DNA of 64,000 nt from Brumimicrobium oceani (GTDB lineage Bacteria; Bacteroidota; Bacteroidia; Flavobacteriales_D; Crocinitomicaceae), in NCBI RefSeq assembly GCF_003143775.1, contig NZ_QFRJ01000002.1, positions 1 to 64,000 on the forward strand, in the 5' to 3' direction. This document shows, piece by piece, positions 44,512 to 53,900 of this stretch (position 1 is the first letter of the stretch; each line of letters opens with the position of its first letter). The notes under the pieces are model-generated. The model was not told where the DNA came from. It ran no database searches and worked only from the letters and a program-made list of their open reading frames with translations. The position numbers and the translations under genes are program-made.

Positions 44512-47061
44512 TTATAACTGGGTTAATTGATTCTTGAGATTGTCCTTGATGCGCTGTTTTAAAGCCGTATTATCATCCCAGTAACTGATCTTATATTTTG
44601 TTGCTCCATGCATTCCTGTTCCCTTTCTTTCGATATATTCTAACTCCAAAAGGTCATTTATAAAACGCTGCATTTGGGTTTTACTAATTCTTAGATCCTG
44701 GCGGATTTCTCGCTGTGTAAATTCATATTCCTTTCCTCTGGTTTCTACATACGCTTTCAGATCCTCATAAAAAAGCCTTAGACTCCCATCCAGTTCATCC
44801 ACTTTTAAGATGATGCTATCAAACATAATTTCAATTGCGATTTGAAGATCTTCTTTTGCTGTAATAAGGCGTTCTTGTTTGTCTTTCTTGCGCTGATACT
44901 GGTTGAGTAGCGTAATTTGCTTTACAAAGCTTTGAAAGTTACTGTTGAGTCTTCGGATTTTAAAAGCTTGCTCTGGTAATTTTATTTTACTGGCAAAAGG
45001 ATTAATAACTTCCATTGGTTTTAATAATCGGATACAGTTCTGCAGGAGCGTTTGAATTTTATCTTTTTGATTGGTTTTTATTTCTCCTGCTGCACTTCTG
45101 TTTTGATAATCTATAATTTTGGCCGTCTGTTCCTTACTTTCATCCACCGCTATCACAAAACAACGGCTTAGATTATCCTCATAAATTGCGCCTCTTGTTG
45201 TGGCTGCCATACTGCTAATTGGACCTTTTACAACTCTAATTTGAGTTCTGTAACTTCCATATTCAGTATCTTTTGCACTCACAGAACTTCTTAACTCATC
45301 ATTACTTTGAAGTTCTCTAAAAGCAAGCTCAGCTTCATCCTTTAAGCCGTCATAATCTTCAATAACCACCAGTTTATTTTGCAGATCATACTCTCCATAA
45401 TTATAAAAACTGCTCTCGGTAACTCTGGTTAAACGAATCACGTTTTCGAGTGGCATAAAATCCGTAATTTGTCTTACAAGATGCGTTTTCCCACTTCCAG
45501 AACTTCCCTGAACTAAAGCATGGAGTGTGTTTTCAAATTTATGACTGACTGCAATACAAAATAAAAATACTCGGTTTCCCTGTTCTCCAATTACTCCAGA
45601 CTGACCAATAAGCTGATTAATCTTTTGGATCAGATCATCGCTTTTCAAAAGCTTAAAAGCTTCCTCTTTCTCATCTTCAGGAACTACATAATGCTTTTCC
45701 TGTTCCTTTTCTTCTTTCTCTTTTATTTCTTGTTCTCTATATTCATCCAGCAGATCTGCTAAGTAATTTAAATCTTGTTCCAATAAATCTGCTCTTAATT
45801 CCAATTTTTCAGAAGCTTCTCTAGCCGTTTTTTCTACTTGTTTATCTTCGTATAAATCCAGTCTTACACGGCTCTTTTTCCTTGTTTCAAGGTGGATAAT
45901 ATGTAAACTGATTACAAGTCTGTCCAGCCCGTTTTTGGCTATTCCTCCCTTGATTTCATATTTAGCCGTATCGGTTTGGTATTTTAAATTGTATTTGTGA
46001 TTTGTATCGAGTTTGTAAGTGTTTTGGGTAGATTCAGGTAGTTTTTTGTTTTCAACTGTTTCTTGCTCTTTTGAAAGCGTGTCTCCCGAAGTGTCGGGAT
46101 CGACTGAAAAGAAAAAAGATTCAGCTTTATTGATTAAATCAGAGAAAATTCCCTTATCATGACTTCCAGAAAGTTCATTTATATCTGTTCCTTCAGGAGT
46201 TTGAACGATTCTAATTGTGGTTTCTGAAAACAAGCTTTTTAAATACTTCGCATGCTTTAAATTGGCTTCTTTTCCTGACGGATCGCCATCAAAGAACAAA
46301 ATAAGTTCCTCTAAACTTTCGATTTGTTGGATGGCGTGAATATGTTCAGCTGTAAGGCCGTTTGTGCCGTAAAGCGATAGTAAAGCAAAGCTTTCTGTAA
46401 TCTCCTTATTATTTAAAAGTGAAGCCGTATCAATTACACTTTCGGTTAAAATCAGTTTTTTTGTTCCTCTATTTGGATAGCCTGGATAAAGTCCAATTCT
46501 GTTTTTACTATAAAAATGATTTCCTCCAGTTGTTCTTACTGATCTGCCATACAAAGAGACAATGTCTCCCTTTTCATTTTTCAAAGGAAAAGTAATGCAA
46601 CCACGTAAATAATTAAACCTTGAACTTTTAAAAGCATTGTAACCGACTTCAAGACTCTTCCAATCAAGATTTCGGCTTTCTGCATATTTTCTTGCTGTGC
46701 TACTGGCTAGAAAACTGCTTTGCATTTGTTGGAAGTCGCTTTGGTAGTTTGGTTTTGTTGCGGTTTGGGATTGGGTTAAATTTTCTTGATTTACTTCTCC
46801 AGTTCTCTCTTGTAACCAATCCAAAGCTTTAGGAAGTTCTAAAGATTTGTATTTCTTCACCAGTTCCACTACATCCATTGTTCCTGCCGAACAATTCCCA
46901 CTAAAACACGTAACAATTTGCTTTTCTTTAGAAAACTGAAAGCTTGGTGTTTTATCATTGTGAAAAGGACAATGCGCTTTTCCATGCTTATCGATTTTTA
47001 TTCCAAGCTCTTCTCCGATCTGTAGAATGTCGAGTTTGCTTTTGAGGGATGGGATGTTCAT
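44512..47061 (-). CDS. Primase-ATPase fusion, copy 2
   Basis: Same as 36492-39041: 849 aa with CHC2 zinc finger, TOPRIM domain, coiled coil, P-loop ATPase (GSSGSGKT 519-526) and winged-helix-like end. Its promoter region again faces an XRE gene. Confidence 0.85.
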   Translation of the reverse strand: MNIPSLKSKLDILQIGEELGIKIDKHGKAHCPFHNDKTPSFQFSKEKQIVTCFSGNCSAGTMDVVELVKKYKSLELPKALDWLQERTGEVNQENLTQSQTATKPNYQSDFQQMQSSFLASSTARKYAESRNLDWKSLEVGYNAFKSSRFNYLRGCITFPLKNEKGDIVSLYGRSVRTTGGNHFYSKNRIGLYPGYPNRGTKKLILTESVIDTASLLNNKEITESFALLSLYGTNGLTAEHIHAIQQIESLEELILFFDGDPSGKEANLKHAKYLKSLFSETTIRIVQTPEGTDINELSGSHDKGIFSDLINKAESFFFSVDPDTSGDTLSKEQETVENKKLPESTQNTYKLDTNHKYNLKYQTDTAKYEIKGGIAKNGLDRLVISLHIIHLETRKKSRVRLDLYEDKQVEKTAREASEKLELRADLLEQDLNYLADLLDEYREQEIKEKEEKEQEKHYVVPEDEKEEAFKLLKSDDLIQKINQLIGQSGVIGEQGNRVFLFCIAVSHKFENTLHALVQGSSGSGKTHLVRQITDFMPLENVIRLTRVTESSFYNYGEYDLQNKLVVIEDYDGLKDEAELAFRELQSNDELRSSVSAKDTEYGSYRTQIRVVKGPISSMAATTRGAIYEDNLSRCFVIAVDESKEQTAKIIDYQNRSAAGEIKTNQKDKIQTLLQNCIRLLKPMEVINPFASKIKLPEQAFKIRRLNSNFQSFVKQITLLNQYQRKKDKQERLITAKEDLQIAIEIMFDSIILKVDELDGSLRLFYEDLKAYVETRGKEYEFTQREIRQDLRISKTQMQRFINDLLELEYIERKGTGMHGATKYKISYWDDNTALKQRIKDNLKNQLTQL

Positions 47062-47095
47062 TTGAAAAATATTTTAATTTATTTTTTATGTAACT

Positions 47096-47204
47096 ATTAG
47101 ACGCAAAAATAGATTATATTTCCAAAACAACAAGTAATTATCTTATTTTTTATCGTCTAATAATGCCGTATATTTGTAAGGAATTAAGATTAATAGACGC
47201 AAAA
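47096..47204. promoter_or_regulatory. Divergent promoters with operator-like repeats, copy 2
   Basis: Same three attagacg motifs (47096, 47154 inverted, 47192) and same TAnnTTTG boxes as in copy 1. The XRE protein from either copy could act on both. Confidence 0.6.
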
Positions 47205-47214
47205 CAGGCTTATT

Positions 47215-47553
47215 ATGGATAAAATAGCGATAGTAATGACCAATCTTAGAAAGGAAAAAGGATGGTCGCAAACAGATTTAGCTAATCAAAGCACAGTATC
47301 TCGTGAAATGATTAGTAAATACGAAAGAGGGATTGCCATTCCTTCAGTAGATGCTGCAAAAAAGATTGCTGATGCTTTTGATGTTTCACTAGATTATTTA
47401 GTTGGAGAAGGCATCAATGCATCTTTTGACAAAAGCACATTAAAACGATTACAGGAAATTCAAAATATGAAACCCGACTTTAGAACACATCTCTTTTCTG
47501 TGATTGATTCAGTGATTAGAGATTATAAAACTCGTCAAAACTACGCATCATGA
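47215..47553 (+). CDS. XRE-family transcriptional regulator, copy 2
   Basis: Same 112-aa protein as 39195-39533, with 4-base overlap to the antitoxin gene. Confidence 0.85.
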   Translation: MDKIAIVMTNLRKEKGWSQTDLANQSTVSREMISKYERGIAIPSVDAAKKIADAFDVSLDYLVGEGINASFDKSTLKRLQEIQNMKPDFRTHLFSVIDSVIRDYKTRQNYAS

Positions 47554-47759
47554 AACAAATCACTTTAAATATCGATGAAACCAAGTTTAAAGCCTTTTTA
47601 AGCTTTATCAAGACCCTTGACTATGTTTCGGTATCGGATGAAATAGATATTCCTATAGAACAGCAACAAGAAGCTGAGAGGCGATTAAAACTTGTAGAGG
47701 AAGGCAAAATGAAAACAAGAAGCTGGAGTGAAGCCAAACAAGATATTTTTAAACGATAA
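47550..47759 (+). CDS. Small antitoxin-like protein, copy 2
   Basis: Same 69-aa protein as 39530-39739; overlaps the toxin start by 1 base. Confidence 0.7.
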   Translation: MKQITLNIDETKFKAFLSFIKTLDYVSVSDEIDIPIEQQQEAERRLKLVEEGKMKTRSWSEAKQDIFKR

Positions 47760-48052
47760 TGGAGTATTCTTTATCTATTTCAGAAGCTGCCGAGCTCGAT
47801 ATCAGAGATGCTTTTCTTTGGTATGAAGATCAAAAAGACAACCTAGGTCTCACCTTTGAAAAACACATCTCTAAAACCATCCAAAATATTCAGAAAAATC
47901 CTTTGAAGATTCAAATTCGGTACAATCAAACCAGAGTCGCTTTTTTAAAGAAATTTCCCTACGGTGTGCATTTTAATATCATTGAGAATGAAATCATTAT
48001 TGTTGCTATTTTTCATACTTCTAGAAGTCCACAGAAGTGGAGTAAAAGGTAA
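47759..48052 (+). CDS. ParE/RelE-superfamily toxin, copy 2
   Basis: Same 97-aa protein as 39739-40032. Two copies of the pair mean that loss of one element would leave antitoxin in place, so loss of both is the event that would be penalised. Confidence 0.82.
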   Translation: MEYSLSISEAAELDIRDAFLWYEDQKDNLGLTFEKHISKTIQNIQKNPLKIQIRYNQTRVAFLKKFPYGVHFNIIENEIIIVAIFHTSRSPQKWSKR

Positions 48053-48103
48053 GCCCAAGGCCACGAGAAGCTGCGCTAATTCTCGCGGCAGCTTGGGGGC
48101 TTT
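48051..48103 (+). terminator. Palindromic repeat / terminator, copy 2
   Basis: Same as 40031-40083, overlapping the toxin stop. Confidence 0.6.
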
Positions 48104-48118
48104 GTAATTTGATGCAAA

Positions 48119-48619
48119 CTAATTATCACCCGTTATACTCTTCAGTAGCGAATTTTTGTTATCATGAACATGTAATAAATGTTTGAACATTAATCTACTT
48201 TTATTTCCCTTAATATTTAATAAGTAATAACCTTCAAGCTTATCGATACCTGTTGCGGTAGGAACATAATTGTAAGTCCAAAATAAAGTACTGTCGACCT
48301 TAATATTAATACCACCCTCTATATTAACAGATAACGAAAGGTTGTCAACATCCTGTATTCCAAGAGTACCATAAATCTTTACTGTGTCTCCCAAAATATA
48401 ATCTATACTTCGAGATAAGGTTATGGGCACTAAATTCCCTTCAGAGTTAAATTTGTCCGTAATCCATACATTATTATCAATAATATGATTCAAGCTGTCA
48501 TTCTTCGATTTGAGTAAAGTAATTTGTTTCTGTAAGGCTTTGTTTTTTTCTAAAGACCCTGAACAACTTATTACTGAAAATCCTAAAATCACCAGTAAGC
48601 TGAATGAAATATTTCTCAT
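48119..48619 (-). CDS. Lipoprotein downstream of RHS tail 1, copy 2
   Basis: Same 166-aa lipoprotein as 40099-40599 (Cys19 lipobox), 9 bases after the RHS-tail frame. Confidence 0.6.
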   Translation of the reverse strand: MRNISFSLLVILGFSVISCSGSLEKNKALQKQITLLKSKNDSLNHIIDNNVWITDKFNSEGNLVPITLSRSIDYILGDTVKIYGTLGIQDVDNLSLSVNIEGGINIKVDSTLFWTYNYVPTATGIDKLEGYYLLNIKGNKSRLMFKHLLHVHDNKNSLLKSITGDN

Positions 48620-48628
48620 ATGTTTTTT

Positions 48629-49603
48629 TTATTTTACTCTATTGGAAACCTTATGTTCCTCACCTTTTTTAACTTTTGTTGAATCAATTTTCGAATCTCG
48701 ACCAGCCGGAGTAATCCACGTATGCTTTTGTTTTACCCAAATACTATCATTATTAACTCCATTGCTTGGGCTCTCACCACTAGAACTTGAAGAAGCAGAA
48801 CCACTTCCCGTGCCTCCACCTCCATCAAGCGGAACAAGTTCATTCAAATCTTGAACCATATCTACGATATCCTTTATTTTATCCGCATCATCACTCCCTA
48901 AACTTCCGTTCTTTAATGCACCTAATGCATCAAGTAAATCTCCTATGTCTCGACTCTCAACATCATTTTCTGATATCGTTTTTGTGGGGGAAGCTCCGCC
49001 ATCATCTGAGGTCAACCTAAATCCACCAGGTTGTGTTTCTGGAGATAAACCAACTCCCCACGTCCAACCATCAGCTTCATCCTTTATATATCCATTTGGT
49101 TTTACATTTGAAGATCCATAAGAAAGATCAAAATCTTTTATTCCATCCTCATATAGAATTTCATAATTGGTCGTAATAGAAGTCGTTCCATCCTGATGCT
49201 GTGTGATTGTTTTAACAGTTCTGAAATCATAATAATTATTGGAATGAACATCTTTAGAACTACCGAATGCTATTATCTTAGTCGAGTGAGCTGTAAGAAC
49301 ATCCAAACGAGTTGTTTTACCTGTCTTTTCGTTAGTAATTATATAAGATAAATATTCATCATTACCATCTGGATCAGTATACATTAAAGGATTGTTTTTA
49401 AAAGCTTGATAAGGTGATAAAAATGGTTTTTTACCTTCTAACGCATCTCTACTTAACCATCTCCCCACTCTTGGGTCATAAATCCTGGCCCCAAAATCAT
49501 AGCTATTTCCTTCACCTTTAATGTTATCATCTTTCTCCATCCCATTGAAGCCATAACGGTAAGAACCCAAAACCAATCCTCTATTACTTCTCCTCATCCT
49601 CAC
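48629..49603 (-). pseudogene. RHS tail 1 without its normal N-terminus
   Basis: From the core to its stop this frame equals the tail-1 gene at 40609-41637. Upstream of the core the MGCKKLTY leader is absent; the open frame runs only to an ATG at 49603 (MRMRRSNRGLVL) that lies inside the end of the neighbouring small-protein gene. It is probably a silent tail or is expressed poorly. Recombination at the core would restore a leader. The flanking codons for the motif carry one synonymous change (TCT for TCA, Ser). Confidence 0.6.
49547..49569. repeat. RHS-motif core repeat, right junction
   Basis: gaagccataacggta is shared with the other two junctions, then one mismatch (a for t), then gaaccca again. 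To the right the sequence is chromosomal. The mismatch marks the chromosomal half, so the exchange point lies within the 15 shared bases. Confidence 0.7.
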
Positions 49604-49817
49604 TAATTACCTCATCACGCCTCTTATGAATACGTTTCGACCAAGTTCTGGCTATTATCAGTGCTAAAATCAACACTCCACCGATGATCATTGCGGTGTC
49701 TGATTCCCAGAAATTGACTTGTTCACTATCGGTTTGAGTTACGTGTTGTGGGGTTTGAGCAAAAGTTGCTAAAGTCATCCAAATTGTGGCGAGTAATAAA
49801 TATATTTTTGTCATCAT
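49584..49817 (-). CDS. Small membrane protein with signal peptide
   Basis: A 77-aa protein with a signal peptide (about 1-20, ending TFAQ) and one membrane segment (about 43-60, IIGGVLILALIIA) followed by a basic stretch (WSKRIHKRRDE) and an acidic end. No family is recognised. It ends 15 bases from the right core of the element and lies upstream of it, 50 bases after the apbE start direction on the same strand. The element has not cut its frame. Confidence 0.6.
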   Translation of the reverse strand: MMTKIYLLLATIWMTLATFAQTPQHVTQTDSEQVNFWESDTAMIIGGVLILALIIARTWSKRIHKRRDEVISEDEEK

Positions 49818-49867
49818 GTTGTGAGTATAATCATTTAAAATTAAATTGGAAAAGGATATGCATTTTT

Positions 49868-50992
49868 TTAATCCATTAAGTACATATTCATTCCTCTATT
49901 ATAGGCACGTTCTATACGTCCTTGTTTATTCTCAAACAATAAATAAGCATCTATGTTTAGATCTGTACTGTCTTTCATTAATTGCATCGATTTTTCTACG
50001 CCCATTACCATAAACGCTGTGGCATAAGCATCTGCCGAAGCTGCATCGTCTGCAACTACTGTAACGCTTAATAAATTATGTCTCACTGGTCGGCCGGTAA
50101 TTGGACTAATGGTGTGGCTGTATTTTCTGCCGTCTAATTCATAAAATTTCCTGTAATTTCCTGAGGTAGCGACTGCTTTATTGGTAATTTCGATGTAGTT
50201 TTCTAACTCTCTATTTTCAAAACCTTCAACTCCTGTATTCTCTTCAACAGGAACGTCTATGCCGATAATCCACTTTCTTTTGTCGTCGTTTATTCCTTTT
50301 ACTCGAATTTCGCCGCCTATTTCTATAAAGTAGTTTTCTTGACCTTTTGAATTTAGAAATTCGGCCACTACATCAACAGCCTGTCCTTTTGCAATGGCAT
50401 TGAAAACTAATTTAAATCGTGGATCAAGTTTCGAGAGTTGTCCTTCTTTGTATTCATACCCCTTTTTATTAAGACCTACAAAGGCCAAAACACTGTCTAT
50501 TTCCTTATCATTTGGTGCAACTTTAATGTCTTTAAAAAAGCCCCACAAACTCACCAAAGGATAAACCGTAGGGTCGAAAGCGCCTTCGGTAGTTTCATAA
50601 ATCTCTTGACTTAAATCGAAACATTCTTTGAAAAACTGAGTGGAATTTAAGTTGATTACAGAATCGTTTTCGTTGAATTCGCTAATTAAAGAATTAGGAA
50701 TGTAAGTGGATAGTTCCAGATTAAAGGCATTAATTAAATCATCAATTTCTTGTGGATCGGTGAGCAGAGAATCATCACTGGTTTTAATAATGAAAGTGGT
50801 TCCCAAGGCATTTCCGGAAATGGTTTTCATGTTATTCCACCACACATTTTCGGTGTTGTTAGAATATTCTACAACATGTTCTTCATCCGGTAAAACTGTC
50901 TCTTCCGAGCTACAAGCTACAAAGAAGAGAGACAAGCCTCCAAGTAAGAGCGTTCTAGTAGTGTTTTTCCAAGTTTGCGTTTTCTGTTCCAT
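49868..50992 (-). CDS. apbE: FAD:protein FMN transferase, lipoprotein
   Basis: A 374-aa exported lipoprotein (LGGLSLFFVAC, Cys27) of the ApbE family, which attaches FMN to Thr/Ser of flavoproteins such as Nqr or Rnf subunits. Family features are AIAKGQAVDVVAEFL (about 203), ATSGNYRKF, the SHTISPITGRPV metal/FAD region (about 290) and DAYATAFMVMG near the end. The start overlaps the end of the giant-protein gene by 38 bases, and no other Met precedes the signal peptide. No flavoprotein target is in the window. Confidence 0.9.
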   Translation of the reverse strand: MEQKTQTWKNTTRTLLLGGLSLFFVACSSEETVLPDEEHVVEYSNNTENVWWNNMKTISGNALGTTFIIKTSDDSLLTDPQEIDDLINAFNLELSTYIPNSLISEFNENDSVINLNSTQFFKECFDLSQEIYETTEGAFDPTVYPLVSLWGFFKDIKVAPNDKEIDSVLAFVGLNKKGYEYKEGQLSKLDPRFKLVFNAIAKGQAVDVVAEFLNSKGQENYFIEIGGEIRVKGINDDKRKWIIGIDVPVEENTGVEGFENRELENYIEITNKAVATSGNYRKFYELDGRKYSHTISPITGRPVRHNLLSVTVVADDAASADAYATAFMVMGVEKSMQLMKDSTDLNIDAYLLFENKQGRIERAYNRGMNMYLMD

Positions 50993-53900
50993 AGATCCAG
51001 TTTTGTTCGGTTATAGGTGAACCATTTTTGCTATATGTTAAGCCATTTCTTGTTTGTGTTCTGATGTAAACTTCTCCTCTTCCATCTGTAACGACAATTC
51101 TTCGCGTTACAATTTTAATTGGAATTCCTTTACTGTCTTCACGCACATAATTTTCTTGTGTTACTCCCTCTGGGTAATCGTCACCAATCGTGTTGGCAAT
51201 TGTTTCAGTAAATTTAATATCGTTATTTTCTAAACCGTCGACATAAGATTGCGTAGTTTGTTTTTCTTTGCTTGCATTGTTATCAATGTTCTGATTTTTA
51301 TTCTCAATTCGGATTTGTTGTCCTTTCAATTCTTCATAGGTATTTTGAAGTTCTTCAATATTTTCTTCACGTAACAATTCCTCTCTTTTGTCTATGCTTT
51401 GAATTTTACTCTCAGTAACTTGGTTCGCCTTTACTTCATCGTTTTCCTGCTTTTGTCTTCCTTTTTCAAAAACGGTCATTCGATTGGTCACGTCCTCATC
51501 TACCACAGTGAGGTCTTTCACATTTTGACGAGCACTTTCCTCTTGAAAAGTTTTAACCCCTTCCACTTCAAGGTAAATCTCTTCAGTTGTATTTTTCTTT
51601 ACCTCAATTCGGTCTTCTTCCTGTCTAAGCTGATCTTGTGCAATGTCTTTTAATTGTTCCACCGCTCTTAATCTCGAATCGTCTTTGCCTTCTTTTGTTT
51701 CCTCAAACTGTTTTCCTGCGGCGGTAAGTTGGTCATCAATGATAATTTGTTCTTGATGCACTTCGCTGGCTTGATCAGCAAGTTTACGTTGCAGTTCGGC
51801 CTCATACACGATGATGTCTTCCTTTAGCATTTGCTGAATAATGTCTTTCTCCTCTGTAGATTCAGAAACTCTCATTTCTGCCAAAATAGAACGATCTTGA
51901 AGGTCGATCACTTTCTCATAAAGGTCATTATTCTCTACGACTTTTCTATCGTCAATTCCATATCTCACCTCATTCACTTGTCGCTCTGTTTCTTGCTGAT
52001 ATTCTTCATTTACAACCAAGAACTCATCAAAAGTGTTGTCCATTTCAACCAATTCTTCACTTGTCGCAGTAACCTTCACATCATGATGGGCAGACTCTGT
52101 AGCATTCAAATTGTTTCTTTCATTTTCGATGGATTTAATTTGTTCAATGGACTCCTTATGTAAAGCTCTAAAATCGGCTTTTTCTTGATCGAAATCGTCA
52201 TTCGCAAAAACTAAAGCTTGACTTGCCCTAGACAGTTCACCTTCTTTAAAACGGTTGTATTCTGCAGCTCCTTTTTCGAAATCTATCATTTGATTATCTA
52301 CCTCATCTGCTATTTCTCTTTTGGTTTGAATATCGCTTATTTTGGTATTGTCTCTAATTTCTTTGATTGAAGTTACTTCATTTTCGAATGCTAAACGTTC
52401 TTCAAAATCACTCAATGAACGATCTGCTTCTTCGCCTTCAAATTTATTTAGTCTGTTGAGTACTTTTTCTTGCTTAATTCTCTCTCTGTCTATCTCCCCT
52501 TGTTGAAGCAATGCAGCTCCTTCTATGATGGAAATATTTCTTTGTTCGCCAATATAGGCTACACTTCCCTGAGCTTTAATTTTTGCATTGATTAACGCTG
52601 TGATTTTAGCCAATTGCGTTTTTGGATATTGCTCATAGTTTCTAAAACCTAAAGCTCTTTTATAGGCGGCTTTTGCACTCTCATATTCTTCTTTCTTGAA
52701 GAAATTATCTGCTTCGCTAACCGACTGGTTATATCTTTTATCTCTTTTCTGGTCGTTTTGCTCTTTCGCTTTATCAATAGAAAGTTGAAGTTGTTCCTTA
52801 GCATAAGCATCATCTTCTTTAATTTTTAATGCATTTCGATACGCTGAAGTCGCTTCTGAATATTTCTCTCCTTTAAACAATTGATCGGCATCAGCGATTA
52901 ACTGGTCAAATTGTTGCTTTAATGATTCGCTTGCTTTTTTAGCTTTTAAAAGATTATCTAAAATCTGCTGCGTTTCATCTATTTTGTCCTTTGCGTCTGA
53001 GTCATTTTCTTTGACAGACAATGCAGATTGATAACTTGTCAATGCATTCTCAAAATCTTTATTTTCGAATTGTGCATTCGCTTTTTCCATAAAGTTTTGA
53101 TACTCCTCTTCGGCTTCGTTCAATGCTTTATTGGTAATTCCTTCTTCTGCTTTTGCAATCTGCTCTTTAGGGTAGACTTCATTTTGCTTTAAGTTTAAAG
53201 CTTCGTTGTATAACTCTATACTGTTTTGGTAATCTGAATTTGCAAATGCTACGTCTGCTTTTTCAATTAATGAAATGTAGTTTGCCTCCAATTCTTTTGC
53301 TGCGCTTGCATTGTCTAAAATTGCTTGATATTTTGTAATCTCAGTTGTTGGAAAAGTTTCTTCCGGCTTAATTCTTTGAGCTTCTTTTAAGAATGCAATC
53401 GCATTTTCATATTTCTCGCCTTGTACTGCAACCTTGGCCAATTCCAATTGCTCCTTATACAATCTTTCGTTTTCTTCCGTTTGATTACTTGCAGCCGCCT
53501 CTTCTTCTATCTTGCGCAGTAAATTATCAATTTCAACAATTTTTGTTTGAGGCAAAGAAGCTTCTGGTCGAATATTTTGAGCTGAACCGAAAATAGATTT
53601 CGCTTCTTCCAGTTTTGCAATGTTGTTGTCTTCCGCAATGGCTTCATCATACTTCGCCAATGCCGATTCTACAAATGCTTTGTACTCTTCCTCCTCTGCT
53701 TGAAGTTCTGCAATTTTAGCTTTTGCTTGCTCTTTGAGTGTTGTCGCTTCTGCATCTGCTGGAAGAACAATTAAAGCATCATCAAAGGCTTTCACAGCTG
53801 CCGAATAGTCTTTATTCTCCATTGCTGTCTTTCCAAGTTTCATTGCCTCGCTATACTCTTGATTGAGGTTTTCTGCTTGAGCCAACTCATCCAGTTTTGC

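Larger units (their letters stand above)
41527..49546 (-). mobile_element. Integrative element, tandem copy 2 (8,020 bp)
   Basis: Same order and content as 33507-41526. No difference was noticed in any predicted protein or in the nucleotide stretches compared, so the duplication is very recent, kept identical by conversion, or an assembly effect. At its right end the core gaagccataacggta is followed by chromosomal sequence with a single base change (agaaccca instead of tgaaccca). Confidence 0.78.

Noticed and set aside
33507-49546. Tandem 8-kb duplication as an assembly artefact
   Set aside because: It cannot be excluded without reads, but the junctions lie at a meaningful motif and the right core differs by one base, which an artefact would not create. 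Kept as real with this caveat.
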